64,000 nt of DNA, from NCBI GenBank assembly GCA_964019165.1, contig OZ025282.1, forward strand, positions 10,080,229 to 10,144,228. Reading direction: 5' to 3'. The translations under genes were made by a program, and so were the position numbers. The stretch comes from Mastigias papua. Its lineage: Eukaryota > Cnidaria > Scyphozoa > Rhizostomeae > Mastigiidae. The notes below the pieces were generated by a model that searched no databases, was not told where the DNA came from, and saw only the letters and a list, made by a program, of their open reading frames with translations. Shown piece by piece: positions 1-64,000 of the stretch (positions are counted from its first letter, which is position 1; each line of letters begins with the position of its first letter).

Positions 1-397
1 ATTACCGATGGGGATCATATCTCCATTCTACAGTGCATTTACGATCATAGGTTGCCATCGGGTATGCTTGCTAAGACGTTTTTCGAATGTTGTTTTTATT
101 CGTTGTTTACATTAGTCTGCTTCTTCCTGTCTATACGTACCAGCCGCAAACACAATCGTCAGAATTACTCCCGGGCCTGCTAAAATCCTCAGAAGTTTTC
201 TGACCTCTTCACATTGAGTTCGTAGATCATTTTGATCAGCGTCAATTAAATTGCTTCATATCTCTTTTCATTGTGAGAACTTGTTCTTTGCATTTTGACC
301 GACTGTTGCGTCTAGATTTACCTCAATACTTCCACACATTAGAGAAAAACTTTATCCAGCTTCCCTTCGACTCATATACAGTTATTGTATATTTTAG
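1..397. other. Non-coding sequence upstream of the first recognised ADAMTS exon
   Basis: I see no convincing coding exon here. The ADAMTS protein needs a signal peptide and a prodomain start that are not in this stretch, so this is best read as the 3' end of an intron whose upstream exon lies outside the window. Short open frames present have no recognisable content. Confidence 0.5.
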
Positions 398-30874
<30,477 letters not shown>

Positions 30875-31642
30875 AGATAAGAATTATAGAATTATTTCCT
30901 TACATTGCTCATCAAAATGAACAATAATGCAGATAAAATACAGTTCCCGCTTATATCAAGAGGAGAGAGTCTCGTTTTAGGAGTTTTCCTTGCTTTTTAT
31001 AGGCCCATTTGCAAAAGTTGTCACATGTGCCGAAATACCTCGAATTGCAGTTGCGTTGTGGTTGACAATGGGGGCCATAAATTTCGACCATCTTGTTGAA
31101 TACGAGCAATCTTTCCCTATGCAATTTAGTTTCCTATAAGGGTCAACTTACTAAACGCTTTTTGCTCAGTTTACCACAAGAGGTCTTTCCACTTATTTCA
31201 ACTGAAAGTGCTCTCCAGCACTTTCATTTGTTGTGCTGAATTAGGCTGTACCATATTATCCTGGACATTCAAAGCCAGTCAGCACTCTGGACCTAATTGC
31301 TACCTATAAATAACAATATAGGGCTTTTGTTGTATATTGTTTTTAGAGCCTTTACATTATTAAGGTATTGTGCGCCTTAATTTCCGCCCATACTATTTAA
31401 TACCATAAACAGGTAGCAACTTCGAAAATTCGATAGTTCCACGTTACTAGCATTTTTAGAGGCCAAAATGTTGAAAGTTCATATTGGTCATCTCCATCTA
31501 GTGTTGGGGTTCAGTCATCTTTGGCCTTATCTTACAAACTATTTTAAGATAATTTGTTGGCAGAATAATCTTGTTGGGTATTTTGATGTTCTCTTCTGTT
31601 GGGAGGTGTCATTTACTGGACGCTCCACTACACATAGATAGT

Positions 31643-31648
31643 AATAAA
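31643..31648 (+). terminator. Possible poly(A) signal of ADAMTS
   Basis: AATAAA in + orientation, 769 bases after the ADAMTS stop. Position is plausible but not proven; other weaker variants occur nearer. Confidence 0.3.
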
Positions 31649-31663
31649 TGAGGTTTTACTCAA

Positions 31664-31742
31664 TTTAATCTAGATTTCGCTCGGTTTAAGCTAGATTTCG
31701 CTCGGTTTAAGCTAGATTTCGCTCGGTTTAAGCTAGATTTTG
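31664..31742. repeat. Tandem repeat, 21-bp unit, about 3.6 copies
   Basis: The unit ctagatttcgctcggtttaa(g) is repeated almost perfectly; the last copy decays to tagattttgccg. Confidence 0.9.
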
Positions 31743-33839
31743 CCGATTGTAGTTCGCTTTATCTTTTAATACTAACTGTAACGGTAACTGTTAGGTATTT
31801 TGAATTATAAAGTATCCTAGCCACGTCTAAGATGAATGTTGGGTCGAGATTATGCCAGTAAACAGAGAGCGTTTATTTATCTTTGAACGTCTTCAAATGT
31901 CTCTTTTATGAACTGAACCATGCATTTTTCTTTTGTAACTATTTGTTTCACATTTGCTAATATTGGCTTGTGATTCGATCACTATGAAAACCAATTTTAC
32001 TGCATTATGGGCTTAGGGATCGTTAAATTCTTTCAGTGATTCTTCATACATATATAGTTTATTTGGACATTATTTATAGGAAGATATGAATCATGGCTTA
32101 GTCAAACTGCATGGGAATATGCGTGTAGATGGTACAGTGAGGGCGGTTTATTCGATGAAATCGTTGATAATCAAATGTTAAATACTTATATTTATAAATC
32201 TATAATGTTGATATTTTATGGTAGAATATATTTTTGAATTTAATTATATTAGCCGTGTAGTTCGTGTGTGATTTTTCTAGGATCAAAAGTCAACGTTATC
32301 GTTGTCATTATATAGTTCTAGGCGATTAGAATTCGTTTTACATTGTTTTTGTATACTCAGAAATAGGTACGTACGCTTAGCATTAGCTCTTAATTACAAA
32401 GTCATTTCAGCTATGTATGGGGAAAGTAAAATGGAAATAGAGAATGGGAGTCTATACAGTTACTAAGTTAATTTTTTAGTATGGAATAGCTCTTTTTAAG
32501 TCGTGTCTGCGTAAAATGCTCGAATTTAAGAACATCTGGAAATCTAGTCTCACCCAAACAAATTTACTTTCACATCTCAAAAAGAATTACGCTATCAAAG
32601 TTGTATGCACTTTAGGTTTCATTGTACCATAACGGGAATGATTGTACTTACTTTTTGGGTTCATGTCGAATCATTCCATTTTACTAGTCTTTCAGGGTAG
32701 TTTCTAATTTATTAACAATATATAAATTAGTTTACAGCATAATCTGTCATCATGCAAACTATGCAACTGAAGAAGTATTTTGGAGTAAGAAGCTTAGTTG
32801 ATGCCTGTTAGATCTCAGGATAGGCAGATTTTCCCGAAACTTTATTATCTGTGATATTTGTAAATTTTTGTAAGTAATAACACTTAACTTGTCATCCACA
32901 TTTGTTGGCAACCTTGTTTGCAAACCGTAGTTGGTAGCCTTGTTTGCAAACCTCTGTTCGTAGCACCTTTTGCTAACCATAAGTGCAACCCTTTCTAGGC
33001 AACCACTTTTGCAAAACAGTAATGATCAGCATCGGTGAGTTGTCTTGCTACATAAATTGGAAGTTAAATCGGTGCTGTTGTAAATGACATTCCGATTTCA
33101 GTTTTAGATGCAAATGCCATCTTAAAAAGAATACGAACTTGTAGGATACTTAGTTCAAATACATTTGAATTTTTTATCGATGTCCCAAGTTTTTCTTGGG
33201 GCATGTGGACTCTACTATTATTATTGTACACTTGGTTAAACAAGTCTATTTAGAAGTGTAAGTGCATTACATCATGGAATTTTCATTGCAAAAGCTGTCT
33301 ATTTCTACTGTATCACCTACGGTTCCACGAAGGCGTAGTACGGCTAGGGGGGGTAAAGTGGCGATCGCCATTATATTGTTACGTCATAAGAGACCCATAT
33401 AGAAATGAATCAAGGCCTTTTCGCAAGTCAGGGGCACATTCTGGGATACAACAGAATTCAAAGATTTGGAATGCTACTCCATGTTATTGTGCTGGTGGCC
33501 ATCATTCTCATCGATGACGTAGGCTGCCCAGCTATTCGCGGGCTCTGAAATGGCTCTGCAGATCCAGGTTGAACCATCAGAGTCTGGAGTAGACATGGCA
33601 TTGCAAGTTCGTTGTCATCGCGGATAGACGCTGCTCCGAACCGTCGTTTGCGTGTCGCCTTGGGCTGATATTAGCACTCTCCTAGGAGGTTAATGCTCTC
33701 CATGGTACATCAACGCACGATCCTCAATCGAGTCAGTGTACAATCATTGTTACATGGTCCTGTGTCAAGCCGGATAGTTCAATATGCATCTCTCACTTTT
33801 GAGGAGCCATAGAAGTTGTTTGGGTCGTGGACATCAAGT

Positions 33840-34400
33840 GCCGTTTTCATATGCCAATGGCATGAAAAGAATCGAAGTTTCTAATGAGGAAATCAAAAGC
33901 ACAATTTGCCAACCACAGAAATCTGGAGAGACTCATTAGTGATCGAAAGGCTTTTTCTTCGAGAATCCCTTTGGATCTGACCAAAATCAAAATTCTGAAA
34001 CATTGGTAGCTCTAGTGAAGGTATTAAAGTTAACTGAGGACAGTGTCTCGGTATTCACCGAAGCCTACTCATTTGCAAAAGACTTAGCTGAATGAGTTAA
34101 AATGCTCAAGGATTGCGGTACACATGGAAGAGGAAGAAAAGAGATTGTTTACAGACTCGAAGCAATAAACACAGAGATACCCGCGGCTCCAGATACTGGA
34201 TAGCAGTAAAACATTTCTTTCCAAGATCTCTCCCTCAGGAAATGTTTGCTAGGAGGCGCTTAGGAAGGAATTTACGATTATTTCGAATAGCTATCATGAT
34301 ATCATTGCCATGAAAGCGATCTTCGAGACAAACGATATGCAGGTCAAGATGCAGACGTTCAAATCAAGCAAACTCTTATCACGGATAATGTAGAAAGTGC
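33840..34400 (+). pseudogene. Frameshifted coding-like remnant, unidentified
   Basis: Long protein-like stretches can be read on the + strand but change frame and hit stops. Examples are ENPFGSDQNQNSETLVALVK followed directly by VLKLTEDSVSVFTEAYSFAK (about 33958-34083), and in another frame SYHDIIAMKAIFETNDMQVK (about 34291-34350). There is no obvious splice structure in between, which favours a decayed retrocopy or transposon open frame. I do not recognise the parent family. Confidence 0.4.
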
Positions 34401-35807
34401 AGTGCTGATAAAAATGTGGATTCCTAGGCAGAGAACGTAGCGCTGACCATCATTCCCTGTGCCAAGAAGAGAAGCGTGTCGACTCTGCTTCCCCTGTGCA
34501 ATCAAAGCACTGGTCATGTATATCATTCATATGCTGATTGTTATATATGGCATATAAACTAAATTTTGTTAAGAGCAGGCATTGGCAGCCAAACCTTGAA
34601 TCGTTGTTAGTAATATCCAGTGAATATAAGAGCGTTTTAGTCTGTTCTGAAGAAATTATTGGCCATTTTGCCAGCACAATTTTGCTGCTGCAAAGCAACT
34701 TGCATGTTAAAAACTTGGATGTCTGAAACACGAAAATGTGTCTACAATCAACGACAAGGCAGTTGTTATTGAGGAGTCTATGTTGACAATGAGTTGTCGT
34801 TTATTTCATATATGGAAAATTCAAACTTTTCTCAGTGTAGTACTAGTACTGCTGTGTTCTATCTACAGTGTATAAATCTCTTGTTTTGCTTACAGGTAGT
34901 TTTCTTGTGTTGACTGTTAAGTCAGATGAGCTGGGATTCAATGCCACTTGGTCAGAGCAAGCAGCTATGAGCGCCTTCTTTCGCCTTAACCTTTTCTCTT
35001 TTTCAGTTTACTCTATGGTTAGTGTTGATAAAAGCAATACTCTCTTCATGCTTGCTAATTTGTAAGTAACACTACATATTAACACAAAGGTTGTTTACGA
35101 GCACCGTCCTCCAGGTATAGCAAAAGAAATGCAAGTGGAAAGTTACCTTAATATACATTACGTCATGGCTCATATATTGAATTCAAGGCATTCATCAAAG
35201 TCATCGTCATCGTGTCGCGACTTTTCAGAACCATGACCAAGTGCTTGTCATATGCATGTGAAAGACATCTTAACATTCAGTTACTAAGCTTTGTCCTTAT
35301 AAATCTTGATTAAGAAAACAAGCCCTCTAGTGTGCAATTGCTTCAAGCCTGATTACCTAATTTTGGTATGACTTCCGATGCTCATGGCTTTATACTGATC
35401 ACGCCCAAAATTGAACACGCCCTCTAATATAAGAGCTTAAAGTAACAGATCTATAAGACAAATACTTAGCAATGGTATAAAGTAGTAAAGAAACCCCAAA
35501 AGGTCCAAAAAGGGAGAAAGTTTGGAAAACTTTTCAGAACTACAGCATGTTTATCTTAAATTTATCACAGTGGCAGGGCTATAATTAGTTATTGTGAGCT
35601 GAAACACAAAGTGTGTTAAGATAGTTGTTCAAAAAGTGTTAACACCCCCTCCCCCTCCAATGCCTGAAGTATTGATATGCCCTTGCCTAGGTTGAAGTCG
35701 AGCAGAGTGCTGAAAAGAAACCAGACTGACCAATCAAATAATCAACACATACACTTATGCATTATTGTATAGAAAATGCTGCTATGCAGGCTAAAAGTTA
35801 CATAAAA

Positions 35808-35938
35808 TCATAGATCTTGTGGCATCTCATTCACAAGGTAATCCCTCACTATAGGTATGATATCAAGCAATTTGTCAACATTAAAGTTTGCTAACTTCTT
35901 TGTCTCCTGATTCTTTTCATTATTCAGGAGAATAGTGC
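35808..35938 (-). CDS. HAD phosphatase exon 3 (C-terminus and stop)
   Basis: The acceptor TTTTCAG precedes 35938. The joined codon gives AGAGTILLNNE, continuing the HAD fold, then NVDKLLDIIPIVRDYLV and stop TGA at 35810-35808. Confidence 0.9.
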
Positions 35939-37408
35939 CTGAAAACATGAAATAATAAAAACTGTATTTCTAAATTAGCTTAATTAATTATATAGCCACA
36001 TGTAGTAAAGCAACAGAGTTAGCTACAAAAGTATATCCTGTACAATTAACAACTCTCTGCAAGTGGGTTCAATTATACATGAGATGAATTCCAGTTGAAT
36101 TTACTCTCAACAACAATCATTCTGGAGAAATATTGCAATGGCAAACAAGGCAATGTAATAATACACTACAAGTTGATAAGGTATTTCATCATCATTTCAG
36201 TTGCACTGAATGAGGAAATGAACTATAAGAAATAAAGAATGCATCATTTGGCAGACATAGAAGCAAGAACAATTTAGTAACTGACATAAGGTAATCAAGG
36301 GGGTGTGTATGCTCTGAAATCATTAATAGACAAAACTATAGTAAATTTGAATAGCAGACATGAACAGAAATGAAATGATACCTGCTCCAGCTGCTATACC
36401 ACATTCAATATCATTCTTGTCATCACCAACCATCAAAAGTCTTTTAGGCTCAGTATTCCACATCTTTGCAATGTGAAACAGTGGTGCTGGATCAGGCTTT
36501 ACTGGTGTGAAGTCTCTTGTAATCACCTGTCAACATTGGAAATAATATAATTCTATACAGCTCCATGTTAAACCTACACAGATAAACATGAATAGTATGT
36601 AATTGTATACAATAACAGTAGTACAACATCAATATATGATTAATATTCTAGTTCCATTAAGCAGCAATGAAATACACTATTGAGTGTCTTCTTGGTTTAT
36701 ACACAATCAGTTTTTGATGAGTCATACAGAAAACTGTTTTTCACCAAGTTCTCATCTTACAATGGAATAAACAGCTACTGTTGCTCTCTTTCACATATTG
36801 AAAATGCATGGAATGTCTTCTGTTCAATGGAAACCATCTAGTCTATCCTTTTTCTAGCAGAAATATGCTGTTTTTAGGGTTTCTTCATACTAGACTGGTA
36901 CCTACTACCCAACCAACAAGTAATTACAATGGAAAAGTAATCACAGCATTCAATAACAAAAAGTACTAATATAAACCGCTCAGCCTACTATTGAAAAGAG
37001 ATCTTCATTATTAGCACAAATGCCAGTGTCTATACATTTTGAAAGGAAATGGTCAACAGCTTCCCCGCTGTTCCTGGTAACAAGTCCCACATTTAAGCCC
37101 GACTCTCCATTTAGGAACTGGAATAGCTCCTTAATTCCAGATTGAACCTGCAGATTTTCTCGGCCTTCCTCCTCAAATTTTTCAATTATTGTCATTGCCT
37201 CTCTCTTCTTGATCTCTGAAAGCCCTGCAACATGTGACAAAATATCACTATTATCTATAATTCCTAATAGTTGCCTCAGCTTCTTAAAATCTAAGCAGGG
37301 CACCGTCAAAGTACCATCCATATCAAAAACAACTCCACACAGGGATCTACCACATGATGGGATCGCTCGCAGTCTTCCACCATTCATGATAGGTCTCAGA
37401 AAAATCAT
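35808..37408 (-). CDS. HAD-superfamily phosphatase, At2g33255-like, 3 exons
   Basis: Exons on the minus strand are 37408-36989, 36526-36382 and 35938-35808, giving 231 residues. All four HAD motifs are visible: motif I FDMDGTLT (Asp nucleophile), motif II LVTRN (Thr), motif III KPDP (Lys) and motif IV VGDDKND (metal-binding Asp). The body reads like the family typified by plant At2g33255 (VVFDMDGTLTVP..DF, TRDF.PVKPDPAPLFHI, AGAGTI). Members are small-molecule phosphatases of unknown substrate. The basic N-terminus without acidic residues up to about residue 27 could be a mitochondrial presequence (inference). The gene is transcribed away from LRRC49, 292 bp from its ATG. The body is strongly CpG-depleted. 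Confidence 0.93.
36382..36526 (-). CDS. HAD phosphatase exon 2 (motifs III and IV)
   Basis: The acceptor TTGACAG precedes 36526. It reads VITRDFTPVKPDPAPLFHIA, then RLLMVGDDKNDIECGIAAGA, holding the motif III Lys and the motif IV acidic residues. The donor is GTATCA; phase 1 out. Confidence 0.95.
36989..37408 (-). CDS. HAD phosphatase exon 1 (start, motifs I and II)
   Basis: The ATG at 37408-37406 opens MIFLRPIMNGGRLRAIP, then CGVVFDMDGTLTVPCLDF, a helical cap region (SHVAGLSEIKKREAM) and VGLVTRNSGEAVDHF. It ends LFSI before the donor GTAGGC, 140 codons, phase 0. Confidence 0.93.
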
Positions 37409-37700
37409 ATGCGAGACGAAGAGGAGAAATGATGAGGGTGTGAGGTGTTTCCCGCCACTAGCTATGGCATAAGTGGCTATTGCACCGGATGCTATCCTTG
37501 TTGCTGCAGAAAATAGAGTATATGAAGCCGTCTGCCAGTGACACTGCGGTCTACCTCCTTGGATGTCACTTGCTACGGAGGAGACAACAAAACAAGAGGA
37601 CTGGGGATAGATATTTTGTTTTAGACCGGGAAAGAAAATCTAATGGTGATGAATGCGATGAATACATTCTTCTCCTTTGATGTTCTAGCAGTGCCTTAGG
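37409..37700. promoter_or_regulatory. Divergent promoter region of HAD phosphatase and LRRC49
   Basis: 292 bp separate the two start codons, which point away from each other. The surrounding stretch (about 36960-37900) keeps ordinary CpG frequency while both gene bodies are almost CpG-free, as expected for an unmethylated shared promoter. No TATA box is evident. An open frame of 53 codons starting near 37522 (MKPSASDTAVYLL) may be a uORF of the LRRC49 transcript; a possible acceptor (CCTTAG) just before the LRRC49 ATG leaves room for a 5'UTR intron. Confidence 0.65.
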
Positions 37701-63085
<25,385 letters not shown>

Positions 63086-64000
63086 GTAAGTTCTTTGTAT
63101 TTTCACATTGCAATTGCGTGTCGTCGTGTGCCCTCCCTTGTCTTTTTTTAGATCTATTTGGTATGCACACTACCGAACGAATTGATAAAAGATCTCCATT
63201 GTACTTGAGAAGCTTGTATACATTTCAAAGTGAGTAAGGAAACAATCTACTTCTGGTAAAAATGAAGCAGTGAAAAGAAGGAACGAGAGACATTGACTTT
63301 TGAACTTTAAGTTATTTACCCTACAGCATCAATTCTGCTCTATACTATTTTATGATTTTATGGCAATTGCTTTCTAAGCTATTTTTTAATCTTGTTTTCG
63401 CTTATTATTGTTTATTTTAAGTATCTGAGTTTCTCCATCATATGACATTATCAGCCACCTTGTGGAATTATACTGTTGCATTTTAAGTCACCATGTTTCA
63501 TCTGATGTCTGTCAGTAAGCTAGAGAAACACCATGGAAGTGAAACTTGGATGGCGCATTTTCTGAGAAAGTAGCTATGATATCCGGGCTAAAAGATTATA
63601 GAGATTTTCAATGTAACTAAGATCATGATATTATTCCAGATTGAGCTGTATTCTGTCTGGATTGTCTTTTCTATGAACTTTACAGCACGACTGAAATGTT
63701 CTTTTTATATCATACTTAAGGTATCTTTTATGGAGATCTGTTGTACAGCTATCTATTCTATGACAAGATATTGCTTCATCAAGCCTCCCATCTTCTCTAT
63801 CATCTTTAGACGTAGTATGTGATGTACATTTTTCTGTAGAGCCATGCTTCATAGATGAGAGGAGGGAATATTTCTGGTTGCGAGCTTTTAAGCCTTTGAA
63901 ATTTTTCCAGTTCTTTGTGGAAGTGAGGCTATCATGAGAATAGCCAATAGAATGTCTTCTTTAATCTAGCTACATCACTATATATCCGTTTGTTTGCTTG
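63086..64000 (+). other. LRRC49 intron 17, running off the window
   Basis: I found no exon continuing the frame. Open frames near 63625-63852 do not resemble the LRRC49 C-terminus. Confidence 0.5.

Larger units (their letters stand above)
30875..35807. other. Intergenic region between ADAMTS and the HAD gene
   Basis: This should include the ADAMTS 3'UTR; a possible poly(A) signal AATAAA is at 31643-31648. It also holds a 21-bp tandem array (31664-31742), imperfect gcaaccttgtttgcaaacc repeats at about 32908-33018, a coding-like remnant at about 33840-34400, and the likely 3'UTR of the minus-strand HAD gene at the right end. Open frames around 34113-35065 are not recognised as genes. Confidence 0.6.

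Overview
This window is genomic DNA from an invertebrate animal, probably marine. The evidence is dense spliced genes with GT-AG introns, animal-specific extracellular and ciliary protein families, long TA and GT microsatellites, many decayed short transposon-like elements, and a mosaic CpG pattern. I cannot name the species. No bacterial, viral or organellar gene was recognised, and no CRISPR array.

Three genes account for nearly all coding sequence. (1) An ADAMTS-family secreted metalloprotease lies on the + strand at 398-30874. I assembled 22 exons with consistent reading phase, giving 1108 residues: prodomain, furin site, zinc protease, disintegrin-like, TSR1, Cys-rich, spacer, TSR2-5, Ser/Thr linker and PLAC. 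The signal-peptide exon lies off the left edge. (2) A three-exon HAD-superfamily phosphatase of 231 residues, resembling the plant At2g33255 family, lies on the - strand at 35808-37408. (3) LRRC49, a leucine-rich-repeat subunit of the tubulin polyglutamylase complex, lies on the + strand from 37701 to beyond the right edge. Seventeen exons (674 residues) are in the window and the last exons are missing.

Layout: 1-397 is upstream non-coding; 398-30874 is ADAMTS with large repeat-bearing introns; 30875-35807 is intergenic and holds short tandem repeats and one frameshifted coding-like remnant; 35808-37408 is the HAD gene; 37409-37700 is a shared divergent promoter region; 37701-64000 is LRRC49, whose introns hold several MITE-like inverted-repeat elements, a tRNA-like pair and a hammerhead-like motif.

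The most striking large-scale signal is compositional. From about 35.45 to 42.59 kb CpG is almost absent (about nine CpGs in 37.92-42.59 kb by eye), except in a CpG-normal gap at about 36.96-37.9 kb over the HAD/LRRC49 promoter. This is what historic germline gene-body methylation with a protected bidirectional promoter would leave. The block stops abruptly inside LRRC49, just after exon 5. The three genes have no obvious shared pathway: ADAMTS acts outside the cell, LRRC49 on microtubules, and the HAD enzyme is probably metabolic.
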